The notes under the pieces were generated by a model. The model made no database searches. It saw only the letters and a program-made list of their open reading frames with translations, and had not been told where the DNA came from. Shown in pieces: positions 12,101 to 23,998 of a stretch of DNA of 64,000 nt. The stretch is from contig JBITNC010000001.1 in assembly GCA_050084985.1 (NCBI GenBank), forward strand, positions 207,514,001-207,578,000, read 5' to 3'. Each line of letters starts with the position of its first letter. Within the stretch, counting starts at the first letter, position 1. A program made the translations under genes and the position numbers. This DNA is from Nageia nagi (lineage: Eukaryota; Pinophyta).

Positions 12101-13797
12101 GAGGTACTATTTCTTGATAATGTAACTAAGAAATATGCATGTATAGATCTATCATAAAAATTAGTAAGTGTGGACATCCAATCTTGGATGTTGGATCCTA
12201 AAACATATCTAATTGGTGTACAAGTGTTGTAGCTAACAATAATCTTTCTATTTTTTTATATTTAGTTGTTATTCATTGTAAAAATAAGATTAGTAACCAG
12301 CAAAACAAAATTGCAAAAAAAGTCATACCTTCTCAAGGTAAGATGCCCATTATCCAAACTTAGATCCCTATGGATCCATGGTGCTAAATCCCTCTAAGAG
12401 TCTAAACTTATGGATCTAATTCTAAGGGTGAGAAATTATCTCACATCCTCATACAATGTTATTGAATTTTTCTTATAATTTGTTTTATAAAAGAGAAGCA
12501 TTCAATGGCCTTCATATCCTCACCATACTTGGCTATCCAAATATTCAAATCCTAGGGAACTAAAAAAGTATTATGATTAGCATGAAGAATTTACCTTTCC
12601 CACACAATACACTTCAAAATCAAAGATATTAAACTCCAATATTCATATGCTCTTTCCCAACATAAGTAAGTGAGTGTACTTCAAAGGAGCCATTTTGAAT
12701 ATTTATTAGACATACCTCATGTAGTGGTACAAATCCTTAGATAATGATTTTTGAGCTTCCAAGATCTAAAATAGCATCTCCCCTTTGAAATATTTATCTT
12801 CCTCCATGCTAGACTCAAAGCTATATTCATTTTCCTCATTATTATTTTTAGAAACCAAATCTAAAACAATAATGGATATTTCCTCTTTCTTCCCAATATT
12901 ATTACTTTCAACAACAGCATGCAAAAATTTTCTAAATTGTTTTCATAAAAATTGGAATTACTTTCATACCTTTTTGGGGTGTCCATATGGCTGATCCAAG
13001 TCTCATAATGATCCAAAGGATGCTATAGAGAGTGTGTATTCTCTTTTTAAGCAATTTTCAATGCCTCCATATTGGATGTAAGGGTAGACCTAGACTCTTC
13101 CTTTCCTTCACAAGTCTCCCTAAACTCTTTCACCAACTCATATGCCCTTTGACCCAAGAGACCTAAATAAAGCTAAAAACTTATTTGTTTCCTAAATTTG
13201 TTGGAATTCCCTTAATAGATTTAGGGTAGAATCCTTATCCTTAGTGGTGTTTCATGTCCATGGTAGTGGGGGTGGAATTTGAGATTTCTCATTACTCTAC
13301 ATGAGTCCTTTCTTCTTCCATATTTCTCTTTCATAATATGTACTGAGATGCCATAGTAGTTTATTTGTTTAATTGTAGAAACACCTTTCTTGGCTAGCTC
13401 GATGACCAAATTCTTTATTAAATTTTTTTCCATTTTTTATTTATTTATATAGAAAGTATATTTGACTAGAATATCATTTTCTATTAGTGTTAATTCTAAT
13501 TACTTCATGTAGAATGTAGATATGGCTCAATTTTCAAAAAACCCTAGCATAAAATTTGAAATCTTCATGTTAAATTTTTCTTAGTTAGAATAATAAATTA
13601 GGACTTTTTATACCTAAAAATGGCCTTCAAATCTAAAAATATATTTTCCAAACCCTATATGATAGTCTAAGAATTTAGACTTTTCCAAAAAATTATTGTT
13701 TTGACCATTAAATTATCTTTTTAAGTGTAGGAACTCTTGATCCACTAGTTTAATTTGTCTTTAGCTATATCTTAACCATATAGGCTATCCAAATATA
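12101..13797 (-). other. Leader side of element F, no firm gene
   Basis: This lies between the primer site and the long frame. A short minus-strand stretch at about 13160-13050 reads AYELVKEFRETCEGKEES, which looks coding but matches nothing I can name; a 70-codon open stretch at 13433-13221 is also unassigned. A gag remnant is possible but not supported by a motif. Confidence 0.35.
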
Positions 13798-13810
13798 AGT
13801 TTTGATACCA
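13798..13810 (-). promoter_or_regulatory. Primer-binding site of element F (initiator-Met type)
   Basis: Minus-strand TGGTATCAAAACT sits one base from the LTR end. It differs from the common TGGTATCAGAGCT site, complementary to initiator tRNA-Met, by two G-to-A changes. It fixes the element's orientation. Confidence 0.8.
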
Positions 13811-13811
13811 C

Positions 13812-15005
13812 TATAAATATCTAATTACAAAATCAAATATAAATACACAAAAATAATATAATATTACCAACGTATGCTCCAAATATGCTCCAACATCTTA
13901 CCTAGGGCATCTAGATTAAGCATAAATAATATAATATTACCAACGTCTAGCTAATACTAGCAAATATCAATAAATACAAGCTCACAATACCAAAGTTTGG
14001 CTACAATATGTAAGAATGAACAATCACACCATGATGTTGCAATAGTAAAGCATACACATGACAAATATGGTGATCCAAGTACCTAATAGATGTATGTAAG
14101 ATAAATGATGATCAAAGATATAATACCAAGCCCCCAAGGATGGATGTTGGCCTCTAAGGATCCAAGTAGGGAATAACATATGTCTCTCACTACTAGATGG
14201 ATGGAATATGAATGGGACATTCTTGCTCCATCAAAGGATCCCTCCTCAAATTTTGGCAACCATTTAAGGTAGAATCTCAACCTTAGAATACCATTATATA
14301 GGTTGGGATGCTACATCAAAGCCATATACTTATAGGATCTTGACCTTCTAATCCTCCTATATGTTGCACCTAGGGATCTTACTTAGTGCTATGCTAAGAC
14401 TTTTATCCTCTATATGGCATAGGCAATAATTGATAATTCAACATATCAACCAAATGATGCTCAAAGGTTAATATAGCTTTTTTAAATCTAGATTGCACCT
14501 TAATGACATCATCCAATCCCCTCAAGCCTTAATGTTGGCACCTAAGAGTCATTATATGTCCACCATAGGTATATGAGCCTCCCCTATGCTCCAAGTGGGT
14601 ATAAGAATGCATGTGTAGGTTTAGGAGGCATGGATGGGCATATAAAAGGGCAACATGGGTTTTATGGGCCAACATGGGGGTCTATAATTTTCCCAAGGAT
14701 GATGCATATGTACAAGTGCTTCCAATATCAATGTTGGGGCCATTACATGCTCCTCCATCCACTACATACTAAATAGACTTGGGGATTCCTATAATCATGG
14801 ATTGAGATATTTGAGTACATTAAAACACCTAATCTACACTTGCGAGGGGGACATCTCACTTAGGGCTCACAATGGGGTCTAACGGACCCTTATATCTTCT
14901 ATCCCAAGTACTAACTACTAAATCGCAAATAATAATTAAATATATACAAAAGGGGAATTCTTTAGATTATATAATTAATTATAATAATTAAATAGAGATG
15001 TCACA
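13812..15005 (-). repeat. 5' LTR of element F
   Basis: Partner of 9308-10431 but about 70 bp longer. The extra length lies near 13855-13990, where ATAATATAATATTACCAACG occurs twice. Ends in plus orientation are TATAAATATC and GATGTCACA. Confidence 0.87.
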
Positions 15006-15010
15006 TTAGA

Positions 15011-15359
15011 TCATTATCATCTTCCATATTGATTTGCTTTAGTCAGTAATAGGATTATGACATTTTTGAACTCCACTAATATTGGTTGTAATTCAATATA
15101 ATATATAACCCTAATAAATTTTTATTTCAATTCTAACATGGGTGGGTGTAAGAAGTTAGGTCCATGTTAAGGTTAAAAAGTGGAAGTATTTTACTTGATT
15201 TTCAATTTTGGGTATGGTTGATCTCAAATTTTGAAGCACTTAGATAATAAATCATGAAAAACATCACTGGAGTAAAAATGTAGTGCTTAGAGTCTAGTTT
15301 TAAAATATTAACTTTCTCTAATACCCAAATCATAGAATTTAAAATTCAATAGGATGGAC
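15011..15359. other. Unassigned spacer between F and B
   Basis: AT-rich, without an open frame or repeat that I can identify. It is the left flank of element B. Confidence 0.5.
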
Positions 15360-15987
15360 TATAGTAGCTAAATAATATGATTAATACAAATGGGATTGAT
15401 TAATGCAATGTTGCACTACTTTATGAATATTGATGCATATATCAGAAATAAGGAAATAACATCTGGTAGGAATGCAATAGTATTTACTTAGATTCTATAT
15501 TCATTCTATTAACCATAAATATCATAAAATAAAGAGCATACATTCATGAATAAGTACACCACCAATGTCTTAGAATTGGCATGCCATTAGCACCATAAGA
15601 TAAGTGAAATTACAGATGCAAATAAGAATGTAGTGATGAGTGAATTAGCAAATAATCAAATTATGAACATACTTGAAAAATAACAAACTAATATATGTGC
15701 AATGTAGATATATGAAGAAAGTTACAATACTTCAAATGATCTTCAATTTATAATCCTTATATTAGCTTTAAATGATTATTTTCCCATGATTTGCTCATAA
15801 TCTATAAGTCATCAAATGATGCCAATATATATGATACAAGTTTACATGACTTTGTATTTTTATCCCTTGTACATTCCATAAGGGTCAAATACATGGCCTA
15901 CACCTTTTTTATACATTTTTTATCCCTTTTTACATAATAGTCTCTTAAGGGAATAAAATTATTTAGGTTCATTTTGAGGTGTCTACA
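15360..15987 (-). repeat. 3' LTR of element B
   Basis: Matches 23358-23998, for example GCTAAATAATATGATTAATA near the left end. Minus-strand start is TGTAGACACCTCAAAATG; the other terminus reads TATAGTAG in plus orientation, a mutated TG. Confidence 0.92.
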
Positions 15988-16000
15988 TTTGTCCCTCTTT
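15988..16000 (-). promoter_or_regulatory. Polypurine tract of element B
   Basis: Minus-strand AAAGAGGGACAAA immediately precedes the LTR start TGTAGACACC. Confidence 0.8.
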
Positions 16001-16479
16001 GGATGTGTGATTGAAGTAATGAAATTACATATCTAAAGAAGAAGTGTAGCCAAGACATAGAAGAAATTTTTTTGATCTTTTTGCTAATGTTATCTTTTAC
16101 TGAATGATGTTAAGGGTCTTTATGTTGCTACCCTTTTGACTTGGGTGCCCTAGGAAAGATCCTTAAGTGGAGTAGCTAAGGAAGTTATCTTCAAGAATCC
16201 TACTTGGATGATGATTAGGTGACTAAAAATCCATATCTAAGGCTAGATATAGAAGGTATGATGTGCCTCATTTATACTATCTCAATCATGAATCTATTCA
16301 TTCCATTGTATCTAAGACTTATGAACCATTTGCACTTACATCCATGCCTTGAAATAGAGAGGTTATGCTTTGGATTGGTGGAAATGACAATGAAATGTAT
16401 GCCATTGGTAGACCAATAGACTATGACCATAATGCTAGTGCCTTGGTTTTGATTATAATTTTCATTTATTTTGTTGGAT

Positions 16480-17075
16480 ATATGTACCTATAATGAAATG
16501 TTATTCATAAAATAATGATGGATGCATAGTAAGTTATTTCATCCATTGGATATGATCCAATGTCAACATCTTACTCATGGTTGCATCGTTGGTTTATCTT
16601 TTAAGTGAGTGAACTCTCACTAGCCATATCGATGGCCATTGATAATCATACATTTGTATGTCTATGATTCAAAGATAATATATTTTAGATGGGTTCAAAG
16701 CAAAAATCATGTGAATACATAGCAAAATGTATTATCCATTGGAGATGATCTAATGTCAACAAATTGCTCATTGTAGCATTGTTGGTTTACTTTTAAGTGA
16801 GAGAACTCTCACTAGTTGTATCATTGGTCATCAATGATAATCCATTTTAATATACATGATCCAAAGATAGTATGCTTTAGATGGGTTCAAAGAAAAAACC
16901 ATATGGATACACAATAAAATGTATCATCCATTAAAGATGATCCAATATCAACAAATTGCTTATGTCTATCATCAATTTACTTTTAAGTGAGTGAATTCTC
17001 ACTAGCTGTATTATTGGCCATTGGTAATCATGCATTTTTGTATCCATGATCTAAAGATATTACATAATTTTTTTT
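16480..17075. repeat. 190-192 bp tandem repeat of element B (about three copies)
   Basis: AGTGAGTGAACTCTCACT or close variants start at 16604, 16796 and 16986, a period of 192 then 190 bp. Each copy also carries a downstream GGCCATTGRTAATCAT-like block and an ATGGGTTCAAAG block. The palindrome-like core is better kept than the sequence around it. Confidence 0.9.
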
Positions 17076-17229
17076 ACATCATTGGCATCTTACTAATAGT
17101 CAAGCACATCATCAACACCATGTTTTGCATGGATCTATACATAAAACAAGAAGAAATTATGCCCCTATGTTTGATATGAATTATTTTGCAAGGGCATAAA
17201 GCTATGCTTTTCAAGTGTAAAAATGCTTG

Positions 17230-18300
17230 AGATGGATGGTATTTAAGGTTTTTGGTTCTTTCTTGCCATCCAAAGTTGATAACATGTATGCTCCTAATCC
17301 TATTGAATCAACAACAACATATGGGCCCAACCAATTGGGTTCAAATTTGCCTTTAGTATCCTCATTTGTTGTTATTTTATTAATATTCTATTTTAATACT
17401 AGGTCCCCTATTTTGAACTCCTTAGCTTTTATATTCTTACCAAATGCTCTCTTAATTTTGGCATGGTATACCTTTTGATGCTCAATGGCTCTGATTCTTT
17501 TTTCATCTAATATCTCTAACTACTCTAAGCTTTCTTTTCTTGGATCTTCATCCAAAATATCACCTTGTAAAGAGATCCTATGTGAAGGAATCTCTAATTC
17601 AAGTGGGAAAATGGCCTCATCTTCATATGCCAATGAACAGGGGGTTTCTACCATGGCTACTCAGACACTAATTTTGTAGGTCCATAATGCATATGGAAAT
17701 TGTTCATGCCAATCTCTTTTGTACTTATCCCATGTTTTGGTAAGAATACTCTTAAGTGTCTTGTTTATTACTTTAGTTTGACCATTATTTTAGATATTAA
17801 ACTGAAGAAAAGGTTTGTGTGATGTGAAACATTTTATAAAATGCTTGCATATCCTTAATCGTAAGATTTGTACCATTATCCATGATCAACCTTTGTGGCA
17901 CACCAAATCTACTGATGATATATTCTGTAAGAAATGCAATAATCATTTATTATGTAGTATAGTTTATAGCTGTGATGACAAATTTATGTCCTTCTCTAGA
18001 ATGAGGATTAATCATGCCAATCAAATCTATGCCCTAAGTAGTAAAGGGCCATGGAGAAATAATGGAATTGAGTTCTTAAGTGGTCTATTTTTCTAAGTTT
18101 AAATGCTTTTTGCATGGCACACATACTTCCACATGAGTTTGATAATCTTATTCCATAGTAGGCCAATAATACCCTATTCTCAAGATCTTTGTATAAAGAG
18201 CTTTGGCATGAAAATGGCCACCACACAATCCATCATGAGCTTGCCCTAAAGTAGTATCTATTTTAACTTATGTTAAACATCTCAAAAAAGCACCATCAAA
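17230..18300 (-). pseudogene. Integrase of element B
   Basis: Reading from about 18300 downward: a zinc-binding region with QAHDGLCGGHFHAKA, a frame shift, a core with GIDLIGMINPHSRE (first Asp), RLIMDNG (second Asp), then the third catalytic site, where the expected Glu reads Lys (GQTKVINKTL, about 17780), a G-to-A change. The C-terminal region has KIGDLVLK and GKFEPNWLGPYV (about 17410-17310) and ends in HLKHFYT. The lost Glu and several stops mean it is inactive. Short open stretches on the plus strand across this region are its shadows. Confidence 0.85.
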
Positions 18301-18434
18301 GGATATTTTATATAAAATATTACCAAGTATAACATATTTCATAGCATTCCTTCTCAATCTTAGTCTATCATTATTAGTATAACTAGAAGGAATACTTTGG
18401 TCTTTTAAGTAGCTATAATATCAAAATACCAGTC

Positions 18435-18929
18435 TTAAAAAGTAGCATCATTGTAAATAAGATAGGAAAAAATAGAATGAAGATGTGTTGTGTAATATGG
18501 AGAACTTAACTTATAGATAGTGATAATGGTATCCTCATATTCAATCTCAATTGGTACCAAAGAGGCTACACTTACCATAACATCTGCATATCTGCTATTA
18601 GTCCTAGGAATGGTCTTAATAGTATACCTATCAAGCCTATCTAGCAACTCAATCACAACCACCCTATAAGGCCTTAGCTTCTCATCTTTGGTATCATAAG
18701 TACCCTTCATTTGGTTGACAATAAGCTTTGAGTCCCCATAAATTTCTATGTCTATGATTTTTAGTTTTAAAGCTACCTTCAATCCCAATATCAAAGCTTC
18801 ATACTCAACCATATTATTAGTGCATTTGAAATCTAATTTATAGGTAATAGGAGTTACTTGATTAGTAGGTGAGACCAAAATAATACCTACTTGCACTCCA
18901 TGAATGCATCTAGAATCATCAAAATACAT
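18435..18929 (-). pseudogene. Archaeal-type RNase H of element B
   Basis: This is the second RNase H of Tat polyproteins, which degrades RNA in RNA:DNA hybrids during reverse transcription. It stays open for 164 codons. Residues in order are YFDDS (first Asp), NNMVEYEALILGLK (Glu), IYGDSKLIVNQ (Asp) and NSRYADVMVS (last Asp), so all four acidic positions are present. It lies directly upstream of integrase in the polyprotein. It is the best preserved domain of B, but its neighbours are broken, so it is counted as part of a dead polyprotein. Confidence 0.88.
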
Positions 18930-19099
18930 AATCTAGACTATAGGATCATCCTCTAGAAGATAAATATAGTTATCAAGGATGGAGATCTCTTCAAAGTCAC
19001 ATAGCTAGCACCCTATTGATAAGTCATCAGGCTACTAGCACCATGGCACCTCCTAAAAAATGTCAATAAATTCTTTATATATCACATCCTCACCTTTCT

Positions 19100-19640
19100 A
19101 AGAGAAATATGCTATCATATTTGCAATGGCCTATCCTTTAATGGATTTTTTCTTCACCACATTAATATCAAATTCCTACAATAACATTAGCCACTTTGCA
19201 AATCTACCAAATAAGTGTTTTTTAGCCATAAGATATTTTAAAGGATCAACAAGACTAATAACATATGTGGTGCATTATAACAAGTAATGCCCTAATTTTA
19301 TAGTGGTAAATATCATAGCAAAGCAAATCTTCTCCATAGGAGTGTACCTTATCTCATAATTAACCAATGTCTTATTTAGATAATAGATAGCCCTTTCTTT
19401 ATTAATTTTAGTTTTGTGACACATGTTTCCTATGGAATACAAGGAGGTTGAAATATACAAGTAAGTAGATTCAAAAAAATCAATAGGAATAAGGATAGGG
19501 GGGTTAAGCAAATATTAACTAATATCTTCAAATGATTTTTGGTAATTCACATCCCATGCAAACTTGACATCCTTCTTAAGTAAGTGAGTGAATGGTCTAG
19601 ACTTGTTCCCTTGTTGTGAGATGAACCTCCAATCTAAATT
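19100..19640 (-). pseudogene. First RNase H (connection-like) domain of element B
   Basis: After RT comes LLNPPILIPIDF, then YLYISTSLYSIGNM, KERAIYYLNKTLVNYEIRYT and KICFAMIF with GHYLL. This matches the Ty3/gypsy RNase H fold, with SIGNM where an active enzyme would have an Asp-containing strand. In Tat elements this first copy is usually degenerate and the second one (18435-18929) does the work; the sequence here agrees. A further conserved stretch, IKGxAIAxMI-like, is visible near 19130. Confidence 0.78.
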
Positions 19641-20440
19641 TATCTTTCCTTAAATAATTCTAAGTTGTTTCAAGTTTCTAGGGGGTAGCATGTCAATAAT
19701 GGCTTTTACTTTCTTATGATGTACTTCAATTCCTCTATTTGAAACCATGAACCCTAACAATTTTTTGGAAGTAACTTCAAATGCGCACTTTGAAGGTTTA
19801 AGTCTTAATTTGTACCTTTGAAAAATGTCAAATACCTCTTCAAGGGCTTGGAGATGGTCTTGACCTTACTTTGATTTGATAATAATGTTATCAACATAAA
19901 CCTCCATTATTTTGTGAATATGCTTATGGAACATACTGACCATGGCTCTTTGATATGTAACACCTACATTTTTTAGTCCAAAATGCATAACCTTCCAAAA
20001 AATATTGCCCTAAGGGGTTGATAAAGTGGTTTTATGTTGGTCAAAAAGATTAATTAAGATTTAATTATAGATAAAAAAACCATCCATAAATGACAACATA
20101 TCATGATCAGTTATGCTATCAACAATCATATCAATATTAGGTAATGGAAAATCATCCTTAGAATAAGTATTGTTGATATCATGAAAATTAGTACATATGC
20201 ATATTTCACCAGTTGGTTTAGTAACAAAAATAATGTTAGAAATACACTCAAAATAATCAATAAGCTCATGAATCCTTCTTGCAAGTATTTTTCAATCTCT
20301 TTTTTGACTAACAAGGCCTTATAAGTATGCATTTTTCTAGGCTTTTGCTTAATTGGTTTGGCATTTGCTTTTAATGGCAAATTGTGCATAACAAATGAAG
20401 GATATAACCAAGTAATATCATCATAATACCAAGCAAAAGT
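19640..20440 (-). pseudogene. Reverse transcriptase core of element B
   Basis: The RT core is readable across frame shifts: KYLQEGFI (about 20280), then CTNFHDINNTYSKDDFPLPN, LSFMDGF (first catalytic Asp), FGLKNVGVTYQRAM and YVDN where YVDD is expected. The last catalytic Asp is therefore Asn, a G-to-A change. Downstream is LRLKPSKCAFEVTSKKLLGF, standard for gypsy RT. It is the only RT core left in the A/B/C family in this window, and it is inactive. Confidence 0.85.
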
Positions 20441-21060
20441 TTTATAATGTATGATGAATTTATATTTGTACCTTTCTTGCTTGGAAGAGGCTAGGGCTAC
20501 TCCAATTTGAAGTAATCTCTCCTTATCTATAGTGCCAATGTTAATGTTTAGCAAGTCTCCTTATGGAAAGTTGAGATCCTTCTTTATTGTTAATAATGAC
20601 TACAAATCCTCCATAGTAGGATCAATAATATTAGATTCTTCTAAGGGCTAAACCTATAATACATCATGAAAATTGACCTCTTAGCCAAAGTAAGCATATT
20701 CATAAAGTATATAAGAGGAATGATATTTTACATTATACTTGAGTAATTTTGAATGTGCCCCCAAGTATTCAAGCAAATCATCATTAGTAATCAAATAATC
20801 AAAGGAAAGAGGCAAGATATGATCAATCCACATATCTTCATCAATTTCATTAGATAATTCTCTCACATTATATGTTTTAACAAACTATATAGGACCCCAT
20901 TTTTATTTGACTTTTCCATCACTACCTAGACCTATATTAATAAGTTATATTTTTGGAAAAATAGAAAAATTAGACATACCTTGCTAAGTTTTACCTAAAC
21001 CTCCTACCCTATACTTGTAATTATTAACCATATATTTTTGTATAAAAGTATAAGGAAAGG
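20440..21060 (-). pseudogene. G-patch-like motif and pre-RT linker of element B
   Basis: From about 21035 the minus strand reads KYRVGGLGKTQQGMSNF, a G-patch-like glycine-rich motif present at the same place in A, C and D. An acidic linker follows (20866-20681, with SNEIDEDMWIDHILPLSFD and LLEYLGAHSK), then NIGTIDKERLLQIGVA (20554 downward) leading into the RT. G-patches bind RNA or helicases in other proteins; in retroelements they are known near protease. A role here is inference. Confidence 0.65.
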
Positions 21061-21479
21061 TTTCACATGATTAAAAAGATACAAGTACATCATTTTCAAA
21101 AGATTAGTTCATCATTTTAGACATAACAGTGCTAGAAGGGTCACTAACATCATCATCTATATGGCAATCATGCATTGTATGCAAAATAGCATGATGCTGG
21201 TGGCATGAAATAGCTAATATTCAAGGCTATTCCAAGTTTTTAATAGATGCAAATAAGTCTATATCATCTATTTTGTAAGTTCCCATACCTATTTCTATGA
21301 TTTGCACCTATTTATCTATATTTTCTCCTAGTGTGGGATCATCCAAGGGTTCCATTTCAAAAAGTGGTGGAACTAAGGCCATCTCCTTAAAGTTAGTAGC
21401 ATTGCATAGTGCATATGGCTTAGGATTAGCTAAGATTGTATGTACTTCTCCTTAGAATTCAAATTTCAACCTACTGTGT

Positions 21480-22040
21480 AATGTAGAAGGAACAACTTCC
21501 ATATCATGGATCCAATATCTTTCTAAAAGTATTTTTTAAGACAACTTAAAATAAACTACCTAAAACTTGGCTAGAATAGTTCTAACTTCTATGGTAATCA
21601 TGATGGTAGTTATGCCTAGTATTTTCTTAGAAGAACTATCATAGGCTCTAATTTTGAAAGTAGCTTCTTCTAATGGGGGATGGTTACACCTTTTTCTTGT
21701 AATTGAGTAAAAAAATGGTTAAAACATACATTCATAGCTAAACCATTATCTACCATGGTACTTTTGACTTCCCATTCATCTATCATAGGGGTGATATATA
21801 AAGCTGCACACTTATCTAGTAGTTCTTGGTTGAGTATTTTAGACTTCTAAAAGGAGATAGTATCACTTTCCCTATTAGTTTGGATCTTCTCAAAAAATGT
21901 AGCCATTGAAATGTTAGTAGGAACAATTTCATTCTTAAATAAAGTATATAAAAAATCCTTATAAGCTTGAGAAGTAGAAATGAGATCATACAAGATAATC
22001 TTGGATAGTGTATTTTTTCATTGATCAATCATATTGCAAA
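21480..22040 (-). pseudogene. Protease region of element B
   Basis: The region corresponds to the better preserved protease of C (40494-40967). Recognisable pieces are the MIDQ start, the LYDLIS-like segment, the VDN active site followed by NVCFNHFFT-like sequence, and EGAT/KIRAYDSSSKK-like sequence. The frame is broken several times. Assignment rests on collinearity with C. Confidence 0.65.
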
Positions 22041-22069
22041 CTTTAGAATCAGGTGGGATACTTCTTTAT

Positions 22070-23236
22070 TTAGTGGTAACTAGATTTGGAACATTGCATG
22101 GATGTCCTATTTGTAACTTAGCACACACCTCTTTGACTATTGTGACCACATTAATGGCATATTCTTATTTAGTAATACATTCATCAATCTTGTACCTTCC
22201 TTATTCTATGAGGGCTATGATAGCTACTTTTAATGTTTTATAAAAGTTTGTAGTGTACCCTTTTCATTAATGATAAACACAATATGTCTCAAAGTGTTCC
22301 AAAGGGGTATCATCATCAACTTTTTATAGTGGGTGTAGGAGGAATTTCTTTGTTAAGTCCCTTAAAAGAATTCTTGGTGGAACTAGAAATGTGTAGTTAG
22401 TCTCTTTTGAGGAAGTACATCTTTGTGCCTTTGGAGGAGTCTTGGGTCTATCTACCATATTAACTAGTTTACCCTCTTTCTTGGAGTATGATTTCATATT
22501 ATCTTTGAAAAAATTATTAGATGTATATTTAAGCTATCTTATAGATAATAAAACTTTCTCATTTTGTCCTAATTATTGAACTATAGTACTAATACAAACA
22601 TCCTTAGCACTAGAAGCGTGTAATTAACATAGAGGAATAATAGATTCACGAAATATGTCATAAATATCATATTCATCTAGTTTAACTCAAGTAGTTTGCC
22701 ATACCTTTTTGAAGCGTAAGACATACTTCTCTATGGTTTCATTGGTTTCTTGATGAATTACACTTAATTCTAATATTTTACCTTATTCTTTAATATTATG
22801 CTTATATTGACCCATTAATATTCAAACTAAGGTTTTGAAGGAATCAATGGACTTACTAGGCAGAGAGTAGAACCATTGAGTAGCATCACCCTTCAAACTC
22901 CTTGGGAAGAATTTAGCCATTAACCTCACATCTAAACCTAGTTTTAGCAAGCATTCCTCTTGAAAGCTAATGAGATGTTGCTTGGGATCCTATTCACCAT
23001 TGAACATCTCAAACTTTGGGGTCTTGTGATCAAGGGGTAGGGGAAAATTGTTGATATCATCCATCAAAGATGAAATGAAAAATACTAGCATAGTCATTAG
23101 GATTGTATGGTGAGGTATTAGATGAATCTCTTAGAGTAGTCAAGCTAGAACTTGGATTGTTATTTGTAGCAATCTCTCTTTGTAAATCCATAATATTTAT
23201 GTTCAGAGCCTAAAGCATGGCTATGAGTTGGTCCAT
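22070..23236 (-). pseudogene. gag: gag of element B
   Basis: The first ATG (23236) gives a MDQL start matching C at 42165, 100 bp inside the LTR. The gag core lies at about 23000-22650 and the Cys-His knuckle at about 22290-22245 (CVYH...KGYTTNFY, with the second His and last Cys both now Tyr). Many stops interrupt it. Confidence 0.72.
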
Positions 23237-23342
23237 TTTAACACCAGTAGCATCATAAAGGTAGAAATATAAGATGTTGGTGGCCTGATCCTGATAAGAA
23301 GGGTTAGCATGATCTTACCTCTAGGGAAAGATAAATTGAATA

Positions 23343-23355
23343 GTCGAGTTAACCA
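23343..23355 (-). promoter_or_regulatory. Primer-binding site of element B
   Basis: Minus-strand TGGTTAACTCGAC, two bases from the LTR end, aligned with those of A and C. Confidence 0.65.
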
Positions 23356-23357
23356 AA

Positions 23358-23998
23358 TGTAGTAGCTAAATAATATGATTAATACAAATGGGGTTGATTA
23401 ATGCAATATTGCTCTATTTTATGAATATTAACTCATATATCAAAAATATGGTAATAACATGTGGTAGGAATGTAGTAGTGTTTACTTAGATACTATATTC
23501 ATTCTGTTAACTATAAAATGTTCAAAAGATAAATCATACATTCATGAACAAGTACACCACTAGTGTCCTAGAATTGGCATGTTGTTGGCATCATAAGATA
23601 AGTGAAATTACAGATACAAACAAGAATGCAATGATAAGTGAATTAGTGAATAATCAAATTATGAACATACATGTGAACATATAGAATAATAGATGTGTAA
23701 TGTAGATAGATAAAGCAAGTTGCAATCCTTGAAATGATCTTCAATTAATAATCCTTATATTAGTTTTAAATGATTATTTTCCCATGTTTTGCTCATGATC
23801 TATAGGTCATCAAATGATGACTATATATATGATACAAGTTTACATGACTTTGTATTTTGATCCCTTGTACATTCCATAAGGATCAAATACATGGCCTACA
23901 CTTCTTTTATACATTTTTAATTCTTTTTTACATAATAGTCTATTAAGGTATTAAAATGATTTATTAAATAAATAAAGGTTCATTTTGAATCATCTACA
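23358..23998 (-). repeat. 5' LTR of element B
   Basis: 641 bp, partner of 15360-15987; ends in plus orientation TGTAGTAG and CATCTACA, a proper TG...CA pair. The copies differ at many sites, indicating an old insertion. Confidence 0.92.

Larger units (their letters stand above)
9308..15005 (-). mobile_element. Element F: LTR retrotransposon without recognisable pol
   Basis: Two direct repeats of 1124 and 1194 bp flank 3.4 kb of internal sequence. Read on the minus strand, LTRs begin TGTGATGT(CCC). An initiator-Met-like primer site lies just inside the right LTR, so the 5' end is at the right. Flanks TTACA (9303-9307) and TTAGA (15006-15010) agree at four of five bases and are a likely target-site duplication. 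No protease, RT, RNase H or integrase motif is visible, so it looks non-autonomous or large-scale decayed. It is unrelated to the Tat elements here by LTR and primer site. Confidence 0.85.
15360..23998 (-). mobile_element. Element B: Tat-type Ty3/gypsy retrotransposon
   Basis: Direct LTRs of 628 and 641 bp enclose 7.4 kb that reads, on the minus strand, primer site, gag, protease, G-patch, pre-RT linker, RT, first RNase H, archaeal-type RNase H, integrase, a 190 bp tandem repeat and a purine tract. The two successive RNase H domains place it in the Tat clade. Flanks TGGAC (left) and TGAAT (right) do not give a clear target duplication. It is the only member of the A/B/C family here that retains RT, though its RT and integrase have lost catalytic residues. 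Confidence 0.92.

Noticed and set aside
16480-17075. Regular repeats resembling a CRISPR array or satellite
   Set aside because: The units are 190-192 bp head-to-tail with drift over the whole unit, in a plant retroelement; no repeat-spacer structure.
17227-17679. Plus-strand frames of 83 and 64 codons, and the like at 37212-37445
   Set aside because: They are reverse readings of the B and C integrase C-terminal parts.
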